A stretch of 13,160 nucleotides of DNA from DASYDU01 sp031403315. GTDB taxonomy: Bacteria > Planctomycetota > Planctomycetia > Pirellulales > Lacipirellulaceae. Below are positions 6,189 through 13,160 of the stretch, piece by piece (the first letter of the stretch is position 1; each line of letters starts with the position of its first letter). Made by a program: the position numbers and the translations under genes. The stretch spans positions 1-13,160 of the forward strand of contig JANNTD010000424.1 of the NCBI GenBank assembly GCA_031403315.1, given 5' to 3'. The notes beneath the pieces were generated by a model. The model was not told where the DNA came from. It saw nothing but the letters and a program-made list of their open reading frames with translations, and made no database searches.

Positions 6189-7652
6189 TCACACACTATC
6201 GCGTAATTGGGCCAGCTTGTCCAGCCGGTCGGCCACGTCGCGGTAGCCAAAATCGATCGCCGCCAGGCGGGTCAAATACTTCTCGGCCCGCTCCAAATCC
6301 TTGAATTCGGCCGCCAACACGCCGGCCCGATAAAGGGCTAGCTTTTCCACGTCCAATTGCATGGTGTCGCAGGCCTCGATCGCTGCTTCGTAGCTCGACA
6401 GGGCCAACTTGAACTGGCGAATGTGCTGGAACGACTCGCCCAGGTGAAGCTGCACCAGGGCCCGGTGGCGGACATCGTCCCGAGCCGCCTGAAATGCCTG
6501 GATCGCCTCCTTGAACTTCCCGGCTCGCTTCGCGCGGAGGCCCAGCTCGTAAAGCAGCATCAGGTTGCTGGGGTCGCGGGCCGACCGGGCCGCGTAAGTC
6601 TCCATCTCGACAAGATTGGCCTGCACCGCCATTCGCCGGGCCAGCTCCGCGGCCTCTTCGGTTTTTTCTTGTTCGGCGCGGCGAGTGGCGATCTCGACTT
6701 GTTGGTGCACGCGCGCAAGCTGGGCGTCCTCCAAACACTCGCGGACATTCAGGTCGCCGCCGCCGGTCACCGCTAGCGCCTGCATGAGAATCCGCTCAGC
6801 GTCCTGTGGCCGATCCTGGGCCGCAAAGACCTCCGCCAACTCCAGGTAATTCGCCACCTCGGCCGGATGCGCTTGGATCGCATCCAGCAGCGGCTGCTCG
6901 CGGCGAGTGTCGACCGACTTCGATGCCATCTCTTCGACAACTTCCTTCCGACCCCGCGCCATGCTCGCGCGAACGGCCGACTCCAGATCGGCGACCTTCG
7001 TCGTGCCGTCGAGCAATTCCTGTTGGTAGCCGCCTTTTTGAATCGTCTGCTCGACGCTCAACTGCGAGATCGCTTTGGCCGCTTCTTGGTCGTTGGGCTT
7101 CGCCTGCTCGACCCGCCGCCAACAACCGATGGCGTTGTCAAACTGGCCCGTCCGGGCGAACCCCATTGCGGCGCGGCGATTCACCACCGGGTCTTTCGGA
7201 TCGACGTCGAGCGCCCACCGCAGCAGAAAAATTTCCGACTCCGGGCTGCCGATCTGCTGGCAGGCGTCGGCGAGCGCGATGAGCGTCGCCGCATCCCAGG
7301 GGTTAACCTTAAGGGCATTGCTACCGGCCTCGAACGCATCTCGCCACAGCCCCTTGCCCGCCGCCTTGACCAGCGCCGCCCGCCCGCTGCGGATCTTCAT
7401 CCCCGCCAGCCGTGCGCCCTTCTTGTTATTGCCGTACTTTTGCGCGAGGTTTGCCAGGAAATGCTGCAGATAGATCAGATTGCCCGGGTCCTCGACGACA
7501 CACTGCGTCAACAGGTCGCTCGCGTAGTCGCGTTCCCCTTTTTCGACGCATTGCTGGGCGCGGTCGAACACCTGCTGCAACCGCTGTCGCACGGCGACCG
7601 TGAGCGGCGGGAGCATGGTAGCGGCAGATTTAGGTGGCAATTGGCCCGACAT
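6189..7652 (-). CDS. Tetratricopeptide-repeat protein
   Basis: A 487-residue soluble helical-repeat protein, with no signal peptide or membrane segment. The N-terminal part (VRQRLQQVFDRAQQCVEKGERDYA, then FLANLAQKYGNNKKGARLAG) resembles a TPR family that I recall as common in planctomycetes. TPR-like units are seen around residues 40-60, 125-195 (DPKDPVVNRRAAMGFARTGQ), 260-300 (HPAEVANYLELAEVFAAQDR) and 360-480 (DPSNLMLLYELGLRAKRAGK, then FKDLERAEKYLTRLAAIDFG). A charged helix around 310-350 could be a coiled coil. An ATG at 7616 is an alternative start, giving MLPPLTVAVRQ. TPRs bind partner proteins; the partner is not known. It is divergent from cobA-hemD with a 142-base gap. Confidence 0.8.
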   Translation of the reverse strand: MSGQLPPKSAATMLPPLTVAVRQRLQQVFDRAQQCVEKGERDYASDLLTQCVVEDPGNLIYLQHFLANLAQKYGNNKKGARLAGMKIRSGRAALVKAAGKGLWRDAFEAGSNALKVNPWDAATLIALADACQQIGSPESEIFLLRWALDVDPKDPVVNRRAAMGFARTGQFDNAIGCWRRVEQAKPNDQEAAKAISQLSVEQTIQKGGYQQELLDGTTKVADLESAVRASMARGRKEVVEEMASKSVDTRREQPLLDAIQAHPAEVANYLELAEVFAAQDRPQDAERILMQALAVTGGGDLNVRECLEDAQLARVHQQVEIATRRAEQEKTEEAAELARRMAVQANLVEMETYAARSARDPSNLMLLYELGLRAKRAGKFKEAIQAFQAARDDVRHRALVQLHLGESFQHIRQFKLALSSYEAAIEACDTMQLDVEKLALYRAGVLAAEFKDLERAEKYLTRLAAIDFGYRDVADRLDKLAQLRDSV

Positions 7653-7672
7653 GAGATTCGACAGCGCCCCTT

Positions 7673-7718
7673 ACAAACGGACGGCCCCTGACAAACGGCC
7701 CCAGAAAAACGGCCCCCG
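7673..7718. repeat. Imperfect tandem repeats in the TPR/cobA-hemD divergent gap
   Basis: Three imperfect units of about 14-18 bases, each with A-rich AAACGG followed by a C-run (ACAAACGGACGGCCCCTG; ACAAACGGCCCCAG; AAAAACGGCCCCCG). They sit between the two divergent start codons, upstream of the TPR gene, where regulatory proteins would bind. Confidence 0.55.
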
Positions 7719-7794
7719 ACGAGCGCGGCCGACTACTTCCATTTTAGCACTTGGCTTTCGCCGCACAACGATTTGAATTACCGTAACTTATGTC

Positions 7795-9324
7795 ATGCCA
7801 ACAGATTTCGGCACAGTGTATCTCGGCAAGGTCTATCTGGTGGGCGCCGGACCGGGCGACCCCGGTTTGCTGACGCTGCGCGGCGCCGAATGCCTCCGCG
7901 CCGCCGACGTCGTGCTCTACGACTATCTCGCCGGACCCGAGCTATTGCACTCGACCCGCTCCGATGCCGAGCTTGTCTGCCTCGGCCGACATGGCCACGG
8001 CCGGCTCGTGCCGCAGTCCGAGATCAACGAGCGGATGGTCCGCGCCGCCCGCGCCGGTCGGACGGTCGTGCGACTCAAGGGGGGCGATCCCTCGATGTTC
8101 GCGAGGCTGGCCGAAGAAATCGCCGCGCTCGAAGCAGCAGAAGTGCCGTACGAAATCGTGCCCGGCGTCACCGCCGCTCAAGCCGCGAGCAGCCACGCCG
8201 GCATTCCGCTCACCGACCGCGACGAGTCCTCCTGTGTGGCATTCGTCACCGGCCAGGAACGCGGCGACAAACGATCCGACGAATCACTCGACTACGCAGC
8301 TCTCGCTCAGTTCCCGGGCACGCTGGTGTTCTACATGGGGCTTACCACGGCGCCCGAGTGGAGCCGCGAGCTCATCTCGCACGGCAAGAGTGCTTACACA
8401 CCCGTGGCCATCGTCCGCCGCTGCACGTTCGCGGATCAGCAAACCATCTTCACGACCCTCGGCCGCGTCGATGAACACCTGGGCCCCGGCAAACTGCGGC
8501 CGCCGGCCGTGGTGATCGTCGGCGCGGTGGCCCGCGAGCGCTCGGTCGAAAACTGGTTCACATCGCGCCCGCTCTTTGGGCAGACAGTGCTCGTCACGCG
8601 GCCGGCCCATCAAGTCGACGCCATGGTGTCGAAGCTCCGCGCACTGGGTGCCGACGTACTCTATCAGCCGGCGATCGAGATTTCGCCGCCCAATGATTGG
8701 AAATCCGTCGACGCGGTGATCGAGCGACTGGCCGACTTCGATTGGCTCGTATTCTCGAGCAGCAATGGCGTCGAATACTTTTTCAACCGCCTGCTGGAAC
8801 TCGGCCACGACCTGCGGGCCGTGAGCGGTTGCCAACTCGCCGCGATCGGCCCGGCCACCGTCGACGCACTCGCCGCTTACCATCTGAAGGCCGACGTCTC
8901 ACCGGACTCCTACCGCGCCGAAGCCCTCGCGGAAAAGCTCGCACCGCTGGCAAATGGCAAACAATTCTTTCTCGCCCGCGCCAGCCGCGGCCGCGAAGTG
9001 CTCGCCGAGATGCTCACCGCCGCGGGTGGCATCGTCGCGCAAGCCGTCGTCTACGAAAGCCGCGACGTGCCCGAGCCGAATCCCGACGTGCTCGAAGCAC
9101 TCACCGCCGGCCGCATCGACTGGACCACCGTCACCAGTTCCGCGATCGCCCGCTCGCTCGTGGCCATGTTCGGCGACGCCCTGTGGCAGACGAAACTCGT
9201 CGCCATCAGCCCACTCACGGCCGAAGTGCTCTCCGAGCCGGGTCACACTGCGGCAGTGGTGGCCGAATCGTACACTGCCGACGGCATCATTACCGCAATC
9301 TTGGCCGCCGAAAAGAATCAATAG
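7795..9324 (+). CDS. cobA-hemD: Fused uroporphyrinogen-III C-methyltransferase / synthase
   Basis: A 509-residue fusion. The N-terminal half (about 1-250) is SUMT, which methylates uroporphyrinogen III at C2 and C7 to precorrin-2 using S-adenosylmethionine: motifs VGAGPGDPGLLTLRG (16-30), LKGGDPSMFAR (94-104), VPGVTAAQAASSHAGIPLTDR (122-142) and YMGL. The C-terminal half (about 265-509) is uroporphyrinogen-III synthase, which closes hydroxymethylbilane: it starts RPLFGQTVLVTRPAHQ and contains DWLVFSSSNGVEYFF, the LARASRGREVL stretch and the ending LVAISPLTAEVL ... VAESYTADGIITAIL. Such cobA-hemD fusions are known in several bacteria. The fusion joins the step that makes uroporphyrinogen III to its entry into siroheme/cobalamin synthesis. 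No Shine-Dalgarno is visible. The last 52 codons recur at 12394-12552. Confidence 0.95.
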   Translation: MPTDFGTVYLGKVYLVGAGPGDPGLLTLRGAECLRAADVVLYDYLAGPELLHSTRSDAELVCLGRHGHGRLVPQSEINERMVRAARAGRTVVRLKGGDPSMFARLAEEIAALEAAEVPYEIVPGVTAAQAASSHAGIPLTDRDESSCVAFVTGQERGDKRSDESLDYAALAQFPGTLVFYMGLTTAPEWSRELISHGKSAYTPVAIVRRCTFADQQTIFTTLGRVDEHLGPGKLRPPAVVIVGAVARERSVENWFTSRPLFGQTVLVTRPAHQVDAMVSKLRALGADVLYQPAIEISPPNDWKSVDAVIERLADFDWLVFSSSNGVEYFFNRLLELGHDLRAVSGCQLAAIGPATVDALAAYHLKADVSPDSYRAEALAEKLAPLANGKQFFLARASRGREVLAEMLTAAGGIVAQAVVYESRDVPEPNPDVLEALTAGRIDWTTVTSSAIARSLVAMFGDALWQTKLVAISPLTAEVLSEPGHTAAVVAESYTADGIITAILAAEKNQ

Positions 9325-9482
9325 TCGCGATCGTAGCAGCCGCTGATAGGATTAAACTCATTGATGCTGGTTCGGGCACCGACACTCCGGAGGGCGATGC
9401 TCCCGCCGCGACATTCCATCCTGGCAAATTAAGAGTGTCCTACAATCGTGGTCGTCGACTCCAGTGCATGGCACCGCGGAGT

Positions 9483-11078
9483 TTATTTTTCGTAGCCGAA
9501 TTCTTTCACAAACGGCACGAGCTTGTCGAAGATGGGGTCGAGGTGCCGGGCGTAGTGTTGCCAACGGCCGACGGAGCGGTGGTAGACTGGTTGGGTCACG
9601 TCTTTGTAGGTCGGTGAGCGAACCATTTTTTCGCGGGCGTGTTCGTAGAACTTGAGCACCCGCTCGTCCCACGGGAAGCCGAGGAAATCGAGGATGCGGC
9701 GGGCGTGGGTTTCGAGGTCGGACACCACGTCTTCGTAGCGAAATTCGAGCCACGGGCTCGGCGTCAGCTCACGGACGTTCAGCCAGGTTTGCATCGAGCG
9801 GGTGTAATACTCGGCCGCATCGGCGAGCGACAGCCAATTCGAGCTGATCGGCGTCAGCGGCACTTTCTGCATGAAGCAACTGAGCACCACGTCGCGCGGA
9901 TCGCGGAGCGCGATCAGCATCTTCATTTCCAAAAACGCCCAGTTGACGACCGGCAGCAGGATCATCATGCCAGGGTTCTTGTCGAGCAGCATGCGGTCGC
10001 CGATCGGCTCGTCGAAGATCGCCTCCGTTTGCTGCCAGTAGGTGGCCCGTGCTTCTTGACGGACGGCGGGTGGCACGTGGTCGAGGACCGTCAGCACCGG
10101 CGTCTCGAAGCGAAACTTGCGGAAGATCGGCGCGTGGACCCACTGGCTGAAGACATCGAATTCGTCGGCGCTCTTGAGCTCCTGATGGCCGTCGAGGACC
10201 TGCTCGATGAGCGTCGTTCCGCTCCGCGGATGACCAGTGAGCACCGCGAAGCGGTACGGCGAGTCGTGTTGCGCAGACTCCGCCCAGCGTTCGTAGGTGG
10301 CTTTGTCGAACGAATCGAGGAGCCCCCGGTTCTTGCTCATTGTCTCCTGGTTCTGTTGGCGATAGGGAGCGGCGCTCGGTTGCATGAGTCGCTTCGCGGC
10401 AACCAATGCTGCAAAGGCTTCGTCGAACCGCTCCTGGTCGTCCTGGAGCTGGGCGAGTTCATACGAAGCCTGGGCTCGCGTCGTCACTGCCCGCGATCCA
10501 TCACCCACCAGCGCACGGAGCTTCGACTCTGCCTCGGCCGTCTTGCCGCGGCGACGATCGAGAATAGCTTGCTGGAGCTGAGCTTCCTCGTGGCCGGGAT
10601 CGCGCTGCAGCGCTTCGTCGACGACGGCGCAGGCATCGTCAAGTTGATGGCGACGTTCGTACAATTGGGCCAACTCTAGCAGCGTCGGCACCGTCGCCGA
10701 TGTGTCGCGGTTGAGGTCCAGCGACCGCCGATAGCACTCGACGGCCCGTTCCGGACGGTCGATCGTGGCGTAGGTTTGTGCGACGCGGCGGTAGATGGCC
10801 GCCTTGCGCGGGGCGAGCTCCAATACCCGAGCAAGGTACTTCTCCGCTCTCTTGTAGTAGCGCTGTTTGCCGCAGGCGGTGGCCAGTTTCAAGAGAATGT
10901 CGGTGTTCGTCGGATCGCGTCGCAAGGCATTCAGCAATAGAGGTATCGTCTTATAACGCAGGTTGTAATTCCAAGCTTGTTGGGCGACCTGGGTCAGCGC
11001 CTTGGCCTTTAACTGGCTCATCCGCTGGGAGTGGTCGGTCTTCTTCGGCTTGGACTTGTTCCGTTCGCGGCGTGCCAT
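9483..11078 (-). CDS. TPR-sulfotransferase
   Basis: A 531-residue protein joining TPR units to a PAPS-dependent sulfotransferase. Residues 30-250 are helical repeats (for example DPTNTDILLKLATACGKQ, LAPRKAAIYRRVAQTYATID). The sulfotransferase domain (from about 275) shows the 5'-phosphosulfate-binding loop TGHPRSGTTLIEQVL (281-295) and the 3'-phosphate site ALRDPRDVVLSCF (390-402). It would move sulfate from PAPS to an acceptor; such two-part proteins are common in planctomycetes and are thought to act on glycans or proteins, but the acceptor is unknown. The first residues are very basic (MARRERNKSKPKK). The ATG at 11078 is preferred over a TTG at 11159; a GGAG 11 bases upstream is weak support. 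It is divergent from the PEP-CTERM gene. Confidence 0.9.
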   Translation of the reverse strand: MARRERNKSKPKKTDHSQRMSQLKAKALTQVAQQAWNYNLRYKTIPLLLNALRRDPTNTDILLKLATACGKQRYYKRAEKYLARVLELAPRKAAIYRRVAQTYATIDRPERAVECYRRSLDLNRDTSATVPTLLELAQLYERRHQLDDACAVVDEALQRDPGHEEAQLQQAILDRRRGKTAEAESKLRALVGDGSRAVTTRAQASYELAQLQDDQERFDEAFAALVAAKRLMQPSAAPYRQQNQETMSKNRGLLDSFDKATYERWAESAQHDSPYRFAVLTGHPRSGTTLIEQVLDGHQELKSADEFDVFSQWVHAPIFRKFRFETPVLTVLDHVPPAVRQEARATYWQQTEAIFDEPIGDRMLLDKNPGMMILLPVVNWAFLEMKMLIALRDPRDVVLSCFMQKVPLTPISSNWLSLADAAEYYTRSMQTWLNVRELTPSPWLEFRYEDVVSDLETHARRILDFLGFPWDERVLKFYEHAREKMVRSPTYKDVTQPVYHRSVGRWQHYARHLDPIFDKLVPFVKEFGYEK

Positions 11079-11385
11079 GGAATGCACTGCTCCGGACCAA
11101 TTTCTTGCGGGTCGCGCAATATGCGCGCAGAACAAAAGGGGGCGTCTGACGGAACGCAAAGTCTATCCTGTCACGGGATTAGGGCAATTGCAAGTGTTGA
11201 GAGCGACAGTTTGCATTTTCGTGTGGAAGCGATATGGTGGAGGATGTGATTGACGCACCAGAAGCGAGCCGCGGGACTCCGGGCGGCGGTGGAGGACGCA
11301 CGCGTCGATTCCCGATTCGTCGATCTTGCCTCCTCGCTTGGCAGATTGGTGGGATCGATTTCTTCTCAAACCGTGAGTGACACTC
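11079..11385. other. Divergent intergenic region, sulfotransferase / PEP-CTERM
   Basis: This 307-base gap must contain both promoters. On the + strand TTGCAT (11211-11216) and TATGGT (11233-11238) with a 16-base spacer form a weak candidate promoter for the PEP-CTERM gene. On the - strand no better pair than TTGCCC/TAGACT near 11163-11195 is seen. A 48-codon + strand reading frame (11234-11380) ends 5 bases before the PEP-CTERM ATG; it has a GGAAG four bases before its ATG but no recognisable character, so I do not call it a gene. Confidence 0.4.
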
Positions 11386-12324
11386 ATGAAGAATTCCTGG
11401 ACAAAAACTTTTCGCCGGCTCGCGGCCGCTTGCGCGGTCGCTGGAAGCGCGGCCCTCTCATCCGCGGCGTGTTACGCTGCAGCTGCGATGGATAACGCAT
11501 CGGATCCCGTGTACGCCGACGGCTGGCAGGCGGGCGATAACGGAGGATTTGGCTTCACGCCATGGAACTTCGACAGTGGCTACATTTTTACTGGCACCAA
11601 CTACACTTACGCTTCCGCCGGAACCCAATCGATTGACGACGGCCTTCAAAGTGGAGGAGCCGGTTCTAGTCCGTTCAACAACATCGGTAAGGCCTGGACG
11701 TTAGGGAAGACGCCGAATGATGACGGCGCTGCTCATATCGGTCGCGGCTTTTCGCTGGAGATCGGCGAAACACTAGAGGTCGTCATCGATAATCCGACGG
11801 AGCGGTCGTTCTTCAAAGGATATTTTGTTCGCTTGAACGGCGGAGCAGGTGGATCGAACGGAAATATCTGCAACTTGGGTTACGGTTGCTCTCACCCGAA
11901 TTTTCCGGACGGTTACCCGGTGCCAAAAACGAACATCGGCACGTTCGAGTACTTTACGAACGGCGCATGGTTTGTCGACGATGCGACTGGTGGCGACCCA
12001 AATGTGGTTGACACGGACTCCGCCGCGGCCGGTGCGCTGTTTTCCGTTAAGCGGACCGGTGCCAACACCTATGATTTGCTGATGGACTCGTTGGGCGGCG
12101 GCGCGGACTACGGGCCGGCGCCCCGAACGTTCCACAGTGCCGGCGCAGAAGTCGACTGGATTGAATTCCTATTTTTCCCCGGTGCGGTATCGGATCCCGC
12201 AAAAGCGACCGATTTTTACATCAGCAGCATGTCGATCGTCCCAGAACCCGGAACGGTGACGCTGCTGTTGTTAGGAGCCGGCGGAGCATTGCTCGGCGTG
12301 GTTCGTCGCCGAACCCAAGAGTAA
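11386..12324 (+). CDS. PEP-CTERM surface protein
   Basis: A 312-residue exported protein. Residues 1 to ~34 are a signal peptide (MKNSWTKTFRRLAAACAV then AGSAALSSAACYAAAA). The mature part is Gly/Asn/Asp/Ser rich and looks beta-rich, with one close pair of cysteines (NICNLGYGC). The C-terminus has the PEP-CTERM sorting tag: VPEPG (285-289), a hydrophobic helix (TVTLLLLGAGGALLGVV) and the basic end RRRTQE. In this system an exosortase cuts the tag and the protein is passed to the surface; it is usually linked to exopolysaccharide. No exosortase lies in the window. The core domain is not recognised. Codon use differs from the neighbours: by hand count 36 of 60 codons end in G or C from 11488, against 49 of 60 near the start of cobA-hemD. 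The ATG at 11386 gives the better signal peptide; GTG at 11377 is an alternative. Confidence 0.9.
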   Translation: MKNSWTKTFRRLAAACAVAGSAALSSAACYAAAAMDNASDPVYADGWQAGDNGGFGFTPWNFDSGYIFTGTNYTYASAGTQSIDDGLQSGGAGSSPFNNIGKAWTLGKTPNDDGAAHIGRGFSLEIGETLEVVIDNPTERSFFKGYFVRLNGGAGGSNGNICNLGYGCSHPNFPDGYPVPKTNIGTFEYFTNGAWFVDDATGGDPNVVDTDSAAAGALFSVKRTGANTYDLLMDSLGGGADYGPAPRTFHSAGAEVDWIEFLFFPGAVSDPAKATDFYISSMSIVPEPGTVTLLLLGAGGALLGVVRRRTQE

Positions 12325-12393
12325 AATCTCGGCGCCGCCTTGATCGTCGTCGGCACGCTGGACGGTATGCGACGATGCAGGTGGCGAGTGGGC

Positions 12394-12552
12394 ATGTTCG
12401 GCGACGCGCTACGCAACACAAAACTCGTCGCCATCAGCCCGCTCACGGCCGAGGTGCTTGCCGAATTGGGCCACTCTGCGGCCGCGGTTGCCGAATCGTA
12501 CACCACCGACGGCATCATCGCCGCGATCCTGGCCGCGGAAGCACGCGGATGA
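12394..12552 (+). pseudogene. Displaced 3' end of a hemD (or cobA-hemD) gene
   Basis: The 52 codons plus stop match the last 52 codons plus stop of the fused gene (9166-9324) with no gap: 41 of 52 residues agree by hand alignment (MFGDAL, TKLVAISPLTAEVL, VAESYT.DGII.AILAAE). Of the 26 codons that differ, 15 are silent, so the two copies parted while both coded for protein. Similarity stops abruptly just before the methionine at 12394, where the PEP-CTERM end and ~65 unrelated bases come in. Without the catalytic N-terminal parts it cannot be a working synthase. It may be the original 3' end left behind by an insertion, or a captured fragment. The ATG reading frame could still be translated. 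Confidence 0.85.
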
Positions 12553-12583
12553 AGGCGGCACCAAGCAGGGCGATGAGCCGATA

Positions 12584-12592
12584 TGGTATAAT
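12584..12592 (+). promoter_or_regulatory. Extended -10 promoter of the antitoxin gene
   Basis: TGG-TATAAT: a perfect -10 hexamer at 12587-12592 preceded by the TGn extension. No -35 box is visible at 17 bases, as is allowed for extended -10 promoters. It lies 48 bases before the ATG at 12641. Confidence 0.5.
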
Positions 12593-12627
12593 CAAGGCAA
12601 CGACTTTCGCTGTCATTTTCTCCCGAC

Positions 12628-12632
12628 AGGAG
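12628..12632 (+). promoter_or_regulatory. Ribosome binding site AGGAG
   Basis: AGGAG stands 8 bases before the ATG at 12641 and fixes the start of the antitoxin-like gene; the longer in-frame reading from 12458 has no such site and runs through the promoter. Confidence 0.6.
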
Positions 12633-12640
12633 TTTTCGGC

Positions 12641-12838
12641 ATGGCCACCGCAATCCAGGTCCACCTTCCTGATGACCTGATATCTCAGGCGCAACGGCTC
12701 GTCGATGAAGGCTCGGCAACCGGTTTCGATGATTTGCTGACCGAGGCCTTACGGCGATTTCTCGAAGCGCACGGTCCAGCGCTGAACGAGGCGTTTGTCC
12801 GTGAGGACGTTGCCTGGGGCCTCGATGGAAAAGATTGA
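12641..12838 (+). CDS. Ribbon-helix-helix antitoxin-like protein
   Basis: A 65-residue protein that looks like a small type II antitoxin of the CopG/VapB-like kind. The N-terminal strand and helices (TAIQVHLPDDLISQAQRLVD, then GFDDLLTEALRRFLE) fit a ribbon-helix-helix DNA-binding fold in which a dimer binds its own operator. The C-terminal tail (LNEAFVREDVAWGLDGKD) is the part that usually covers the toxin; I recall similar tails in antitoxins paired with PIN-domain toxins. No toxin gene follows: the only reading frame overlapping its end (12825-12899) stops after 24 codons. It is therefore an orphan here, perhaps with a lost or broken partner. It could also be a plain regulator. The RHH call is from pattern, not from a search. 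Confidence 0.7.
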   Translation: MATAIQVHLPDDLISQAQRLVDEGSATGFDDLLTEALRRFLEAHGPALNEAFVREDVAWGLDGKD

Positions 12839-13160
12839 ATCGGTGGCGCGAATTGTCGTCTTGAAAAGGTCATTCAGTACTTCCAATTTTTCGACATAGT
12901 TGAAGGATGGACGATTCACTAGAGCGCGTTTCATGTAACTGTAGCGGTTTTGTCGTCGTTTGAGCCTGGAAAACACGGCGCGGCACACGCTACACGCCCG
13001 TGCGGCTCGCACTAGGGAACACTAATCCTCGCTAATCGGCGCTAATTCTTATTAGCGCCGATTAGCGAGGATTAGTGTTCGACCAAACTTGGAACTACTG
13101 TCATTGCTCGACGAGATCGTGCAAATCGTCGACCAATTACGATGATACAAGCGCCTTTTT
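12839..13160. other. Terminal region without a gene
   Basis: No convincing gene. It contains the short frame overlapping the antitoxin end, an unassigned stretch (12839-13016), the 30-bp-arm palindrome (13017-13080) and 80 bases to the window end with nothing recognisable. A - strand frame across 12749-13012 mostly mirrors the antitoxin and shows no family features. Confidence 0.5.
13017..13080. repeat. Perfect palindrome with 30-bp arms and 4-base loop
   Basis: Left arm 13017-13046, loop TCTT 13047-13050, right arm 13051-13080; the arms are exactly complementary over all 30 bases. Each arm holds three copies of a 10-base unit of the form (A/G)CTAATYNNN (ACTAATCCTC, GCTAATCGGC, GCTAATTCTT), so direct repeats sit inside the inverted repeat. 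This looks like a dispersed intergenic repeat of a type I remember from planctomycete and similar genomes. Without a T-tract it is not a standard terminator, but any transcript through it would form a very stable stem. Confidence 0.9.

Noticed and set aside
9459..9481. Terminator hairpin after the sulfotransferase gene
   Set aside because: The inverted repeat (CTCC..GTGC / GCAC..GGAG) needs an asymmetric internal loop and has no T-tract.
11234..11380. 48-codon reading frame just upstream of the PEP-CTERM gene
   Set aside because: It has a weak GGAAG site, but the product has an arbitrary Gly/Arg-rich composition with no recognisable features; more likely leader sequence.
12749..13012. 87-codon - strand frame near the window end
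   Set aside because: Half of it is antisense to the antitoxin gene and the rest has no family character or ribosome site.
13017..13080. Rho-independent terminator
   Set aside because: The stem is far longer than usual, no T-tract follows on either strand, and no gene clearly ends at it.

Overview
The window looks like chromosomal DNA from a planctomycete, probably of the Pirellulales type. It is GC-rich, and it encodes a DUF1559 prepilin-like protein with the H-x-G-G/DG C-terminal motif, a PEP-CTERM surface protein, a TPR-sulfotransferase, a fused CobA-HemD protein and several proteins that start without a clear Shine-Dalgarno sequence. The assignment rests on remembered family distributions, not on a database search.

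Left part (1-3901, all + strand): the C-terminal piece of a PPK2 polyphosphate kinase, whose end runs into a long G/C tract; a class I mannose-6-phosphate isomerase (manA); a short proline-rich lipoprotein; an RluB-type rRNA pseudouridine synthase; and an electron-transfer subunit of dihydroorotate dehydrogenase (pyrK) with a TTG start. A short-period intergenic repeat lies just upstream of pyrK. Middle part (3942-7652, all - strand): a 95-residue glycine-rich membrane protein, the DUF1559 prepilin-like protein, ribosomal protein S20 and a 487-residue TPR protein. Divergent from the TPR gene, on the + strand, is the fused uroporphyrinogen-III methyltransferase/synthase (7795-9324), which feeds the siroheme/tetrapyrrole pathway.

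Right part (9325-13160) looks accessory. A TPR-sulfotransferase (- strand) is divergent from a PEP-CTERM secreted protein (+ strand). After it comes a 159-base piece that repeats, codon for codon and without gaps, the 3' end of the cobA-hemD gene 3.2 kb away. Then follow an orphan ribbon-helix-helix antitoxin with its own extended -10 promoter, and a perfect 30-bp-arm palindrome near the window end.

The genes on the left are ordinary housekeeping functions (phosphate, sugar-phosphate, rRNA modification, pyrimidine and tetrapyrrole metabolism). The points most worth a second look are the displaced hemD 3' end bracketing the sulfotransferase/PEP-CTERM segment, the long palindrome, the G/C tract inside the PPK2 gene, and the antitoxin whose partner toxin seems missing. 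I see no clear case for a wholly new defence or biosynthetic system here.
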